A model generated the notes under the pieces. It was given only the letters and a program-made list of their open reading frames with translations, did no database searches and had not been told where the DNA came from. A program made the position numbers and the translations under genes. From Actinomycetes bacterium (GTDB lineage: Bacteria > Actinomycetota > Acidimicrobiia > Acidimicrobiales > Ilumatobacteraceae), in the NCBI GenBank assembly GCA_021414085.1, contig JAIOPC010000014.1, positions 558,001 to 622,000 of the forward strand: 64,000 nucleotides of DNA, read 5' to 3'. Of this stretch, positions 51,935 to 62,392 are shown one piece after another. Every line of letters begins with the position of its first letter. Position 1 is the stretch's first letter.

Positions 51935-53145
51935 CTGCTATGCGGTCCACGACCGAACAGTGGTGGCGCCAGGGTCGTCACGATGAGGAGAATCGGAAAG
52001 CCCACGAGGTGATGGCGCGTTGCTGTTCCCCAGTTCGAGGTACCTACCGACCAAATCAGCTCAAGCGTCAGCCAGCCTCCAGCGAGCAGAAACACCCTCA
52101 AAAACTCGCGTGACGACGCCCGGCTCACATGAATCAAGGCGAAGGCGAGCAACGCTACGAGCACAAGTCGCATGGCCGATTCAAGCGCGGTAACAACGTC
52201 GGCGGGGCTTTCAACCTGCCATGGGAGCGGAGAGATGGTGTAAAGCCCGACGACAACGGGCACATCGATCAAGCCGATCGTGTAGCCCGGTCGGAACCGC
52301 AAGTAGTCAGCCCTCGATGGTTCGGCGCCAAGGCGATACTCGGACGCTGCAGCCAGGGTGTTAGGCCCAACACCGTACGGCAGCTTCAGCCTCGGTAACG
52401 ACAGGCCACCGATGGCGACCAACGCCAGGACAACCGGCACTATCCGAAGGGGAGAACCAGCACGGTCTGCTCGCAGTGGTCTTCGGATCGATAGGGCAAT
52501 AAGCGTCGAAGCCGCAGCAACAACCAGTCCAGCTACGGCTAGGGCACGGTGCAGCAGCCCACCCAACGCAACGGTCGTTATCAATGCGACGACGGTCCGC
52601 GACTGGGGTCGGTCGATCAATCGCAGGGCTAGTTCAAGGATGAGGACAAAGACGAGTTGTTCGAACGCTTCGCGCAATAGTCCCGACGTGAACACGACAC
52701 CTGCGGGAAAAAACAGCAGTGCGGCGAGCGCCCACTTGATCCGTGACGGCTGGACCGAGAGGCGTCGCATGATTCGAACGCTTGACGCGGCAGTCAGCAC
52801 AACTGCAAGCACCGACAATTGCTGGCCGAGCAACAGTCCGCCTCCGGTTAACCGGTAGATGACTCCGATGACGGCTGAATACATGTAGCCACTAAACGGG
52901 CCGCCAGGAATGCCACCACCGTTCAGGAACGCGACGGCAGCACGATGGAACTCTTGAGCGTCGACCCCAAGGCCGAAGAGCGGCCCGGCGGCCACGTTTG
53001 CAACGGAGTACAGCGTGCGCAAGAGCACCGCTACCAAAACGATTGCTCGCACCTTCGGATCGAATGCGAACACTTTCCATCGCGACGCAAGGATGAGGGT
53101 GACGACGATCAACATCCAACCAGCAGGGTCGATGATGGGCGGCAC
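51898..53145 (-). CDS. Multi-spanning membrane protein, GT-C or polymerase-like
   Basis: 415 aa, about ten hydrophobic segments. A first periplasmic loop has GVDAQEFHRAAVAFLNGG, with acidic/His residues at the position of GT-C catalytic loops, and RLKLPYGVGPNTLAAASEYR lies in a later loop. No named family recognised. AAGGAG overlaps the GTG at 53145 too closely to serve it, so ATG 53115 may be the true start. The 3' end overlaps the double GT4 gene by 37 bp. Confidence 0.6.
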   Translation of the reverse strand: MPPIIDPAGWMLIVVTLILASRWKVFAFDPKVRAIVLVAVLLRTLYSVANVAAGPLFGLGVDAQEFHRAAVAFLNGGGIPGGPFSGYMYSAVIGVIYRLTGGGLLLGQQLSVLAVVLTAASSVRIMRRLSVQPSRIKWALAALLFFPAGVVFTSGLLREAFEQLVFVLILELALRLIDRPQSRTVVALITTVALGGLLHRALAVAGLVVAAASTLIALSIRRPLRADRAGSPLRIVPVVLALVAIGGLSLPRLKLPYGVGPNTLAAASEYRLGAEPSRADYLRFRPGYTIGLIDVPVVVGLYTISPLPWQVESPADVVTALESAMRLVLVALLAFALIHVSRASSREFLRVFLLAGGWLTLELIWSVGTSNWGTATRHHLVGFPILLIVTTLAPPLFGRGPHSSQLLESRVISRS

Positions 53146-53183
53146 TCCTTACGGTCTCACTCCGTCAACGCCGGCAGCGTGTG

Positions 53184-53189
53184 TAGCAT
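53184..53189 (+). promoter_or_regulatory. -10 box TAGCAT for the Wzz-like gene
   Basis: TAGCAT, 8 nt before ATG 53198. Confidence 0.5.
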
Positions 53190-53197
53190 CGTAGCCA

Positions 53198-54340
53198 ATG
53201 TTCGTCCCGGACCTCGCGTTCTATCTCCGGTCCCTTCGAGTCGGCAAACGATTCGTCGCGTCGGGCCTCATCGTCGGCGCAAGCGTCGGTTTTCTTCTTG
53301 GTGCTCTGCTGAGCGATGCGGAGTCGAATGCAAGTCAGTCGATCAGGATTGACACGGCGGCGATTTCGCCTGCTACCGCGGGCCTCGAGTCGGTCACCGG
53401 GTTGCCGCTACCAGATCGCTCGGTTCTTGACGAGGCAGCGACCGTGAGGCTGTTGTCGCAACAAGCAGAACCGGACGGGGATTACTCGATTCTGGTGACG
53501 CCGAACGAAGAGGCCGGTGCTATTGAGATCTCTGTTGCTTCTGATTCCGCACACCGATCGCTCGATGAACTAACTCGGCTCATTGATCAGTATCGGCGCG
53601 ATCGCGTCGACGAGGACAACGAGCGAATTACCTTGGCGATTGAGGCAATCAACTCACAACGCGAATCCACCCTCATTGCGCTTGAAAGCGTCGACGACGA
53701 GATAGCTCAGGTGTCGGCCGACAGCATTGTGTTGGCAGAGTTGCTCGCGCTGCAACGTGTGCAGCTGGCTCAACAGTTCGAGTTGGCGGGTGCCGCGGCG
53801 ACGTACTTGTCCGAGTTCGCGGCTGTCCAAACCGGCGGCGTGACGGTGATCGGTGAGCCTGAAACGACGACGAGGCCCCGCTGGAAGGACGGCCTCACGC
53901 TTTCGGTCGCCTTCGGCATCATTGGCGCTGTCGCTGTAGCGCTCGCGCTCCTGACGCGTCGAGCCACGAGTCGGACGATTGAATCGTCAGAGGATCTTGC
54001 CCTCTTCAGCGGGCTCGTGAGCATTGGCGATGTGGCGAATCTTGATTCGGCCACGCTTCGCCGCCTGGGAATGCTCAGCTCGTCAGATGAACCCCGACGC
54101 GGCCGGATCATCATTACCGAGTCACTCGTCGGTGCGGCTAGCACGCGGCTCTTTGAAACCCTTGGGACGCATCATGTGGACGCGGAGGTCCGCTCGTGTC
54201 TGCAATTGACCCAAGTGGAGGCCACAGATCGTGTTGTCGTAGCTGTGGACCGCCACGCGGATACGGAGCACTCTCTCACCGACGTTGTGGAACTTCTGGC
54301 CGACGCAGTGCCGCGGCCAATCCTCGCTGTCTTGTGTTGA
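53198..54340 (+). CDS. Wzz-like polysaccharide co-polymerase
   Basis: 380 aa. Membrane helix near 18-38 (RFVASGLIVGASVGFLLGAL), extracellular mixed region with coiled-coil stretch about 140-200 (ERITLAIEAINSQRESTLIA), second helix about 228-250, then a cytoplasmic part of about 125 residues without a Walker A motif. This is the two-helix layout of Wzz/chain-length regulators; actinobacterial forms often have a BY-kinase, and here its place is taken by a kinase-dead-like domain. Leaderless promoter. The flippase follows 46 bp downstream. Confidence 0.7.
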   Translation: MFVPDLAFYLRSLRVGKRFVASGLIVGASVGFLLGALLSDAESNASQSIRIDTAAISPATAGLESVTGLPLPDRSVLDEAATVRLLSQQAEPDGDYSILVTPNEEAGAIEISVASDSAHRSLDELTRLIDQYRRDRVDEDNERITLAIEAINSQRESTLIALESVDDEIAQVSADSIVLAELLALQRVQLAQQFELAGAAATYLSEFAAVQTGGVTVIGEPETTTRPRWKDGLTLSVAFGIIGAVAVALALLTRRATSRTIESSEDLALFSGLVSIGDVANLDSATLRRLGMLSSSDEPRRGRIIITESLVGAASTRLFETLGTHHVDAEVRSCLQLTQVEATDRVVVAVDRHADTEHSLTDVVELLADAVPRPILAVLC

Positions 54341-54386
54341 ACCCTCGCGATTCAGCGAGTGATGTCTCTGCGGTGAGGGGTTCGGC

Positions 54387-55670
54387 TTGTCGCTTCCCGA
54401 AGTAGCCCCGCCCGTGGAGCGGCGAGCATTTGGCTCCTCGGTGGTGTGGGTGACCATCTTCATGGTGATTTCGGGCGCGTCGCTCGGAGGCAGCGCAGTC
54501 CTCAGCGCCCGCGCGCTCGGACCAAGTGGTCGCGGGGCATTCGTTGTGAGTCTGACGCTCGCGGTGTTCTTGGCCTTGCTTGGTAGTTGTGGCGTGGGCT
54601 TAAGTGGGCGCCGGCGATTGGCGTCAGCGGCGCCGCGCGATCGGACCACGTTGCCGGAGTTCAGGGCGCTGCAGTGGCGACTCATGCTGGCGCAGCTTCC
54701 GATTGCAGCCATCGCTGCCTTCGTGGTTCTTCCGGCGATCGGTGCTCGCGAATCGACCTCTCAGCAAATTGTCTTCGTCGCGTATTCCGTTTTGTTTCTC
54801 GGCGCAGGCCTGTCCCGCGACGCCTTGTACGGAGTTGGGGGAAGCCGCCAGTCGTCTGCAATCAACGCGATCGCCAGCGTGGTTCTTCTCGTAGGGGTGA
54901 TCTGCCTCCCGTTGGTCGGTCAAACCTCCGTCGCTGCCTATCTTGCGATCTTTGCGCTGAGTGCACTGTTCGAGTTCGTCACAGCGATCGTGGTTGCAAG
55001 TCGACGTTCGAGCCACCATGTGGAAGCTCGCGGCTCAGGCCAGCTGCTTGCTCTCCTCCGATCAGGTCCGCCGGCTTTGGTCTTGACGTTCGCGCAGATG
55101 GCAGTGCTTCGAGGGGATCGCCTGATCATTGGGGCCATGACGGACACACGTCGCGTCGGCCTGTACTCCGTGGCAGCGACTGCGACTGAATTCATGTCGC
55201 TGGGCGCCTTCGCTGTTGCCCAGGTGCTGTTCCATCCTGTGGCGAGCAAGAAGATCGAACCGTCGACGGTGAACAGACTCAGGTCGTTGGCATTTTACGT
55301 CACGGCAGCGTTGTGTCTGACGCTGTTCGTCATTGCTCCGTGGGTGGTGTCAGTCGTTCTTGGCGACGCGTTCGAGGATGCTGTGCCACTCCTTAGAGTG
55401 CTTGCACTTGCCGCCATTCCATACGCGACCTATCAAATGGATGTCTATTATCTCGCGGCGGCAGGACACGTTGGGTTGGCGGCTCGTGTGTCGGTCGTTG
55501 GAACCGCAACCCTGATCGTCGCCGATGTGGTGCTGATATTGGCTTTCGGCGTCAACGGCGCTGCTTACGCGTGTCTCTTGGCGTACTGCGCGATTGCGAT
55601 CCTGGCGAGGTTTGCGGTGCGAACACAAAGCCAAACTCAGTCCGACTCGTCGGCACACGATGTAATCTGA
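54387..55670 (+). CDS. Wzx-like lipid-linked oligosaccharide flippase
   Basis: 427 aa, about 12-14 membrane segments, MOP superfamily. SVVWVTIFMVISGASLGGSAVLSARALGPSGRG is split over the first helix and loop; GPPALVLTFAQMAVLRGDRL and LGDAFEDAVPLLRVLAL are typical of Wzx/MviN-like polysaccharide flippases. TTG start with GAGGGG about 6 nt upstream. Together with the Wzz-like and Wzy-like genes it forms a Wzx/Wzy route. Confidence 0.82.
   Translation: MSLPEVAPPVERRAFGSSVVWVTIFMVISGASLGGSAVLSARALGPSGRGAFVVSLTLAVFLALLGSCGVGLSGRRRLASAAPRDRTTLPEFRALQWRLMLAQLPIAAIAAFVVLPAIGARESTSQQIVFVAYSVLFLGAGLSRDALYGVGGSRQSSAINAIASVVLLVGVICLPLVGQTSVAAYLAIFALSALFEFVTAIVVASRRSSHHVEARGSGQLLALLRSGPPALVLTFAQMAVLRGDRLIIGAMTDTRRVGLYSVAATATEFMSLGAFAVAQVLFHPVASKKIEPSTVNRLRSLAFYVTAALCLTLFVIAPWVVSVVLGDAFEDAVPLLRVLALAAIPYATYQMDVYYLAAAGHVGLAARVSVVGTATLIVADVVLILAFGVNGAAYACLLAYCAIAILARFAVRTQSQTQSDSSAHDVI
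55663..55668 (+). promoter_or_regulatory. -10 box TAATCT upstream of the leader ORF
   Basis: TAATCT overlaps the flippase stop and lies 10 nt before ATG 55679. Confidence 0.4.
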
Positions 55671-55678
55671 CAGACACA

Positions 55679-55726
55679 ATGTCTGACTTCGCGGCGGCAG
55701 CTTGCCTCCTTCCAGAGGAGCACTGA
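55679..55726 (+). CDS. Possible 15-codon leader peptide
   Basis: ATG at 55679 opens MSDFAAAACLLPEEH, ending at TGA 55724-55726. The stop overlaps the CTG at 55723 (CTGA) and the ATC at 55726 that could start the next gene, and the Shine-Dalgarno AGAGGAG (55714-55720) lies inside it. This suggests translational coupling through a short upstream ORF. Too short for a family; treat as a hypothesis. Confidence 0.35.
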   Translation: MSDFAAAACLLPEEH

Positions 55727-56684
55727 TCAAACAGCATCACCTCGTTGCCGGTGGCGGCGGCTTTGTCGGCTCGCACCTCGTCGATCTGTTCCTCGCCCGC
55801 GGCGACACGGTCACGATCGTCGACAACTTCGTAACCGGCCGGCGCAGCAACATCGCCCACCTCGATGGTGACGAGCGTGTGACGGTTGTGGAACACGATG
55901 TCACCGCACCGTTTCCGGTAGCCATCACACGCGGTCGCTACGACACCGTTCTCGACTTGGCCAGCCCGGCTTCGCCCGATGACTTCAAAACGATGCCACT
56001 CGAAATTCTTGCCGTCGGCTCAACCGGCACGCGCAACCTGCTCGATCTTGCGCTCGCGCAGCAAGCGCGCTTCTTCCTCGCTTCCACAAGTGAGGTTTAC
56101 GGCGACCCACTCGTGCACCCGCAGCCCGAGACTTATTGGGGCAACGTCAGCAGCATCGGCCCGCGTAGCTGCTACGACGAAGCCAAGCGCTTTAGCGAGG
56201 CACTCGCAATGGCGTACTGCCGCACGCACGGGCTCGACGTGCGCATTGCCCGCATCTTCAACACCTACGGAGAGCGAATGCGACCGCACGATGGTCGCGT
56301 GGTCAACACCTTCGTGATGCAGGCGTTGCGCAATGAGCCGGTTACCTTGCACGGCGACGGCCTACAAACCCGTAGCTTTTGTCATGTCGCGGACGAGATC
56401 GTGGGTCTCGCCGCTGTGCTCGACGGACACCTCACTGGTCCGATCAACGTGGGTAATCCGGCTGAGTTCACCATGCGCGAACTCGCCGAATTGGTGATTG
56501 AACTCACCGCCTCGTCCAGTCCCGTCATCCACGTGGCTCTCCCTGAAGAGCGCGACGGCGACCCTTTGCAACGATGCCCCGACATTTCGTTGATCCGAGA
56601 TAGTTATGGGTGGGAACCAACGGTGTCGCTACGCGACGGTCTGTTGCGCATGATCGATTGGTTCCGCACGAACGAAGATCTCTC

Positions 56685-56688
<4 letters not shown>
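55723..56688 (+). CDS. UDP-glucuronate decarboxylase-like SDR (UDP-xylose synthase)
   Basis: About 321 aa. VAGGGGFVGSHLVDLFLARGD binds NAD, VDNFVTGRRSNI, DLASPASPDDF, STSEVYGDPLVHPQPETYWG and SCYDEAKRFSEAL (Tyr-x-x-x-Lys) match UXS closely, and ARIFNTYGERMRPHDGRVV follows. No ATG, GTG or TTG stands at the expected N-terminus except TTG 55702; the Shine-Dalgarno points to CTG 55723 or ATC 55726. Converts UDP-glucuronate (from ugd) to UDP-xylose. Confidence 0.87.
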
Positions 56689-57668
<980 letters not shown>

Positions 57669-57696
57669 GGTTGGGTAGGCGTTTGAGCCTGCAAGA

Positions 57697-57702
57697 TAGA
57701 GT
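57697..57702 (+). promoter_or_regulatory. -10 box TAGAGT for the GT-A/GT-B fusion
   Basis: TAGAGT, 6 nt before GTG 57709, the same hexamer and spacing as before the gene at 6498. Confidence 0.6.
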
Positions 57703-57708
57703 GCAGCG

Positions 57709-60090
57709 GTGCCAGGTGGTCAAAGGGACGCAGTTTCAGCAGATCTAGTGGCATTTACGATCGTCGCGCACAACTACATCCCGCGTGCACAGATCGTCGC
57801 CGACTCGTTCATCGAGCACCATCCTGGGGCCGCGTTCTACATAGTTGTCACCGATTATCCGCTGCAGGTGCGAAACCGGCAAAGCGAAGACCCTCGGCTG
57901 GTGCCGATCACCGATATCGACTTCGGCGACGAGGGTTTCGAGCTGATGGCGACGTTCTACGACGTGATGGAGTTCGCGACTGCGGTTAAGCCGTTCGCGC
58001 TCAAGCACTTCCTGAGATCCGCCACGTGCGTCCTTTACCTCGACCCAGATATCGAGGTCTACGCGCCGTTGGATCCACTCGTCGATGCGACGCGGCGGGC
58101 TGCAATCTCGTTTACCCCTCACTGCCTCGAGCCCATCGAACGCGACGGTTGTCAGCCGAGCGAGGCTGGAATCATGATGGCGGGCGTTTACAACCTTGGT
58201 TACGTCGGTGTCGCGAAGGGTGCGGAGTCGTTCCTTGACTGGTGGTCATCTCGGTTGCGTCGCGATGCAATTAGCGACCCGTCGAATCACATTTTTACCG
58301 ATCAGCGTTGGATCGATCTCTGTATACCCCTGTTTCGGCCGCACATCGAGCCCAGCCCTTCGTACAACGTTGCCTATTGGAATCTGGACCAGCGACCCGT
58401 CCGGCGCGAAGCAGGCAGTTACTGGATAAACGACGAACCGTTGCGGTTCTTTCACTTCTCGGGCTACGACCCGAATAAGCCCCACTGGATCAGCAAGCAC
58501 CAACCCTCGTCTCCAAGGGTCGTCCTGAGTGACCATCCTGTTCTGGTTGATCTCTTCAACGAATACGGCACGAAGCTTCTCGCACACACTGGGGCCGAAT
58601 CGCCACTGCCTTACGGTTGGTCACAGCCCATTCCGGGCTTGACCTCGACGAAGGAGCTTCGGCGCGCCTTCCGCGCTGAAGTGTTGAAGGCCGATGCGGG
58701 CGAAGGCGCGATGCCACCTTCGCCGTTTCGATGTGGTGGGCCAGAGCAGTTCATCAAATGGATGGCCGAGCCCGCTCCTGGCGCAGCCCTGCCGCTTCCC
58801 CGGTATCTCGAGGCTATTTGGGCGGTCCGTCCCGACCTTCAGAAGCAGATGCCGGAGGTGGCGCAGGGTGACTTCACGAACATGCGCCTTTGGGTGCACA
58901 ATTCCGGAGCTGGGGAGTACGAGATGTTGGCGCTCATCGGTTGGCTGCCGAGCGACGCAAATACGGGAGTGCCGTGGCACGAAGCGGGGGCTACTGAGCA
59001 CGGCGTGAATTTGGTCGGGTACCTCACTGCAGAGCTTGGTGTGGGCGAGTCAGCGCGGCTAACGGCCGCCGCGTTGCGTGCCGCCGGGGTAGGGGTCGCA
59101 ACAGTGACCACCACACGCACAACAAGTCGGCTTGGTGTCGAGTACCCAGCCGACAACGTGGCGCGTTATGACACGTTGCTGATGGGTGTCAACGCCGATC
59201 AGACCGATGTTGTTCAGGCCGATCTTGGCGCTTCGTTCGTCGCTGATCGCTACGTCATTGGTCAGTGGTATTGGGAACTCGAAGAGTTTCCTACCCGATT
59301 CCATTCCGCGTTTGAGCTGGTCGACGAAGTCTGGGCTGCTACTGAGTTCATTCGCGATGCCATCGCCAAGGTCGCGCCGCCCACAGTGACGGTAACTCAC
59401 GTTCCGATCCCGTTGGCTACTCCCGTGTTTGATCCGGAGCTCACCCGCGAAAGTCTCGGCTTGCCGTCTGGATTTATGTTTCTGTTCGCTTGGGACATGT
59501 TGAGTGTTCTCGACCGCAAGAATCCAGAGGGCCTGATTACCGCCTACCGGACGGCGTTTAGCCCCACTGATGGAGCAGTGCTGGTCTTGAAGACCATGCA
59601 TGGTCGCGCGAACTTCCAGGGTCTCGAACGGCTGCGCTGGGCGTGCCGCGACCGACCCGACATCATCGTCATCGATGAAGTGTTCGACCAGGTGCGGGCG
59701 GGCTCACTGACTAACGTGTGCGACTGCTATGTGTCGCTTCATCGCTCCGAAGGCCTCGGGTTGACGATGGCCGAAGCGATGTTGCTTGAGAAGCCGGTCA
59801 TCGCAACGGGCTACTCGGGGAACCTCGACTTCACGGCGGCCGATGTCTCACACCTGGTGCGTTGGAACGCCACAACGGTTCCCGCAAGTGCGGGCGGATA
59901 TCGCACCGGCTCGAAGTGGGCGGATCCTGATCTTGCTCACGCCGCCGAACTGATGCGGACCGTGTTCGACAACCGCGAGAACGCGCGGCAACTCGGCGTA
60001 GCGGCTCGCGTGCGACTGCTCGAGACACATTCGCTGGAACAACGTGGTGCGGCGATGCGTCGCCGCCTGGAAGAGATCTGGAGCAACTGA
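57709..60090 (+). CDS. GT-A/GT-B fusion glycosyltransferase
   Basis: 793 aa. Residues 1-310: GT-A fold, GT8-like, with FTIVAHNYIPRAQIVADSF and the D-x-D LYLDPDIEVYAP at 112-114, and a late FFHFSGYDPNKPHW. Residues 410-793: GT4-type GT-B with GYLTAELGVGESARL, YWELEEFP, FAWDMLSVLDRKNP, HRSEGLGLTMAEAMLLEKP. Two different transferases in one chain, so it may add two sugars. The small coiled-coil gene at 60090 follows with a 1-bp overlap. Confidence 0.87.
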   Translation: MPGGQRDAVSADLVAFTIVAHNYIPRAQIVADSFIEHHPGAAFYIVVTDYPLQVRNRQSEDPRLVPITDIDFGDEGFELMATFYDVMEFATAVKPFALKHFLRSATCVLYLDPDIEVYAPLDPLVDATRRAAISFTPHCLEPIERDGCQPSEAGIMMAGVYNLGYVGVAKGAESFLDWWSSRLRRDAISDPSNHIFTDQRWIDLCIPLFRPHIEPSPSYNVAYWNLDQRPVRREAGSYWINDEPLRFFHFSGYDPNKPHWISKHQPSSPRVVLSDHPVLVDLFNEYGTKLLAHTGAESPLPYGWSQPIPGLTSTKELRRAFRAEVLKADAGEGAMPPSPFRCGGPEQFIKWMAEPAPGAALPLPRYLEAIWAVRPDLQKQMPEVAQGDFTNMRLWVHNSGAGEYEMLALIGWLPSDANTGVPWHEAGATEHGVNLVGYLTAELGVGESARLTAAALRAAGVGVATVTTTRTTSRLGVEYPADNVARYDTLLMGVNADQTDVVQADLGASFVADRYVIGQWYWELEEFPTRFHSAFELVDEVWAATEFIRDAIAKVAPPTVTVTHVPIPLATPVFDPELTRESLGLPSGFMFLFAWDMLSVLDRKNPEGLITAYRTAFSPTDGAVLVLKTMHGRANFQGLERLRWACRDRPDIIVIDEVFDQVRAGSLTNVCDCYVSLHRSEGLGLTMAEAMLLEKPVIATGYSGNLDFTAADVSHLVRWNATTVPASAGGYRTGSKWADPDLAHAAELMRTVFDNRENARQLGVAARVRLLETHSLEQRGAAMRRRLEEIWSN

Positions 60091-60308
60091 TGGCTGGTCT
60101 GAAGTCACTCTCAATTCGCGCGTGGATCAATCGTGCTGTGAGCGCGCGAGTCGATGCGCAAATGGAATGGCGTATGAGCGGAATCGAGGAATCGCTCGCC
60201 ACGCTGCAACGCCTCACCACCGAGATGTCGACGGTGGTCGCCAGCCGTTTGACGGCGCTAGAGACGGCAGCGTTGGCTGACCGCAAGGCCACGGGCGCGG
60301 ATTCCTGA
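60090..60308 (+). CDS. Small helical protein downstream of a glycosyltransferase
   Basis: 72 aa. ATG 60090 overlaps the GT stop (TGATG). Predicted helix and short coiled coil: RAWINRAVSARVDAQMEWRM and TTEMSTVVASRLTALETAAL. It belongs to the set of short helical proteins next to glycosyltransferases in this window (41627, 41900, 43647). Function unknown. Confidence 0.6.
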   Translation: MAGLKSLSIRAWINRAVSARVDAQMEWRMSGIEESLATLQRLTTEMSTVVASRLTALETAALADRKATGADS

Positions 60309-60338
60309 CGACAGGGTCCGCGTGCTGCCGCTGCGGAA

Positions 60339-61532
60339 CTAGTTCAGTTTCCACTCCGGACGCATCGTGACAACTCCACCGGTCTCGTAGGGCTTGCCCG
60401 TCATTACATCGAAGCGCAGCGCCTCGTGCAGGTTGTCGTATACCTGCGCACGATTGAAGTCTGTGATGGTGGTGTGCAGGTCGTACGTGCCAGGCACCAA
60501 CGCCACGTTGGCGAACGCAACGTCGATGGTGCCCGCTCCGGACATCGTTGGTGGAACCATGCCCACGTCGCGGGTGTTCGGTGCGGTCACCGTCGCGCCA
60601 CCCAGGCTTTCGATCTCGATGCCGACCACCGGTTGCGGAACGGTTTTGCGTGCTTCGTAGTGCAAGCGAATGACAACATCGTCGTTGGTGCGAAAGCGCT
60701 TCACCGACTCGGCCGCGCCGTTCACGAACATCTCGACTCGGGTGACCTTGACCTCGCCTGAACCACGACGCACGCTGCCGTCGTCGGCCGGGGCCTCGGC
60801 GCCGAGCATGCGCTCGGTGTAGGCCTCGACCAAGTCGGCAGGGTCGCCCTCGTCGATCGCCTTGCCGTGTTCCAACCAAATTGCTCTGTCGCACAGACTC
60901 TTCACGCTGCCCATGTCGTGTGTGACCAGCACGATGGTGCGACCCTCGTTGCGGAACTCGACGAACTTTTCCAGGCAGCGCCGTTGAAAGCTGACGTCGC
61001 CAACAGCCAGGATCTCGTCGACGATGAGCAACTGGGGATCGACGTTGATGGCAACGGCGAACGCCAAACGCACGTACATGCCAGATGAGTACGTCTTGGC
61101 CGGTTGGTCGATGAACGCATGAAGACCCGAGAAATCGACGATCTCGTCGAAGCGCGCCGTGATCTCCTTGCGACCCATGCCAAGGATTGCGGCGTTAAGA
61201 AAGACGTTCTCGCGCCCGCTGAGTTCGGGGTGAAAGCCGGCACCGAGTTCCAGAAGCGCGCCCATGCGTCGATACACGTGCACGTGACCAGAGTTGGGCT
61301 GCAAGATCCCGGCCATGCACTTCAGCAGCGTGCTCTTGCCCGAGCCGTTCTGCCCGATGATGCCGAACACCTCGCCCTCGCGTACGTCGAACGTGACGTC
61401 GTCCACCGCGATGAAGTCCTCAAATCGGTTGCGCCCGCGCCCAGCGATGAGCTGCTTCAACGAGTTCGACTTTTGCTGATGGATGCGAAACGACTTCACC
61501 AAGTGGTCGACGGAGAGGATCGTGTCGGCCAT
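60339..61532 (-). CDS. wzt: Polysaccharide ABC exporter ATPase, Wzt-like
   Basis: 397 aa. Walker A GQNGSGKSTLLKCMAG, signature YSSGMYVRLAFAVA, Walker B LLIVDEILAVGD, H-loop VTHDMGSV. After residue 260 a beta-sandwich Wzt_C-like domain (VKVTRVEMFVNGAAESV, then GTYDLHTTITDFN) probably binds the glycan end. ATG 61532 overlaps the permease stop (TGATG) with GAGGAG upstream. Exports completed polymer with the permease. Confidence 0.92.
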   Translation of the reverse strand: MADTILSVDHLVKSFRIHQQKSNSLKQLIAGRGRNRFEDFIAVDDVTFDVREGEVFGIIGQNGSGKSTLLKCMAGILQPNSGHVHVYRRMGALLELGAGFHPELSGRENVFLNAAILGMGRKEITARFDEIVDFSGLHAFIDQPAKTYSSGMYVRLAFAVAINVDPQLLIVDEILAVGDVSFQRRCLEKFVEFRNEGRTIVLVTHDMGSVKSLCDRAIWLEHGKAIDEGDPADLVEAYTERMLGAEAPADDGSVRRGSGEVKVTRVEMFVNGAAESVKRFRTNDDVVIRLHYEARKTVPQPVVGIEIESLGGATVTAPNTRDVGMVPPTMSGAGTIDVAFANVALVPGTYDLHTTITDFNRAQVYDNLHEALRFDVMTGKPYETGGVVTMRPEWKLN

Positions 61533-62392
61533 CACATCTCCTCGGCGAAGCGTGGCGACAGCCGGCCGAAAATCCACATGCCGATAGCGAATGAAACGAT
61601 GGCGAGGCCGGCGAGGTACAAGAGGAGGAGGGCCGGTGGCATGCGCCCGTCGTAAAACAGATTGTGAAACGCGACGATGAAGCCGCCGGTGGGTCCCCAG
61701 TTGGCGACCGTTCTTAGGATTCGGCCAACCAGAACGTCCGGCAGACGGCCCGTGAAGTAGATGACCGGTGTCACGTAGAACAGCATTTGCGCCAGAATCG
61801 TCCACAAGTACTGAACGTCGTGGAAGAAGACGTTGAACGCGCTGAGCGCCAACGCGACGCCGGCGGTGAACACGGCCCACAGCACGTAGATAACCAATAT
61901 GACCGGAAGCCACACGAGCACGTTGTAGCTTCCTGCAGACGATGCTGCGTCTTGCCAATGGCCGACGAGCACGTTTTGGTTCGCAAGCAACAAGGCCACG
62001 ACCAAGATGGCTGTTTCGATCAGCAGTGTGACGAACTGCGCGATCAACACCGAGAACACCAGGTGTTCGTGAGGGAAGCTGACCTTCTTGATCAATCCGG
62101 AGCCGCTTTGTACGTTGCTCATTGCCACGCTGGTCGTGATGGAAAAGAAGTTCCACGGCAGTAGTCCGGCCAGGAAGTACAACGGGAAGTTGGTGAGTCC
62201 GCTCGGATCACCCGGCTGCGGTTTGGACACGAACACGTAGGTGAAGATGACCGTGAAGATCAGCATCTGACTGAGCGGATTGAACAGACTCCAAGCCCAA
62301 CCCAGTACCGACTTCTTGTAGCGCGTGCGAAGTTCCTTCAGCGAGAGCAGATACAGGAGGTTGCGATGGGCCATCGCCGCGCGCAGAGACAT
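61532..62392 (-). CDS. wzm: Polysaccharide ABC exporter permease, Wzm-like
   Basis: 286 aa, six membrane segments. LLYLLSLKELRTRYKKSVLGW and AWSLFNPLSQMLIFTVIFTY are the ABC-2 polysaccharide export start; LPWNFFSITTSVAMSN and WTILAQMLFYVTPVIYF follow. ATG 62392 is chosen by family N-terminus; TACAAT lies 11 nt upstream. Forms a complex with the Wzt-like ATPase encoded by the overlapping next gene. Confidence 0.92.
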   Translation of the reverse strand: MSLRAAMAHRNLLYLLSLKELRTRYKKSVLGWAWSLFNPLSQMLIFTVIFTYVFVSKPQPGDPSGLTNFPLYFLAGLLPWNFFSITTSVAMSNVQSGSGLIKKVSFPHEHLVFSVLIAQFVTLLIETAILVVALLLANQNVLVGHWQDAASSAGSYNVLVWLPVILVIYVLWAVFTAGVALALSAFNVFFHDVQYLWTILAQMLFYVTPVIYFTGRLPDVLVGRILRTVANWGPTGGFIVAFHNLFYDGRMPPALLLLYLAGLAIVSFAIGMWIFGRLSPRFAEEM

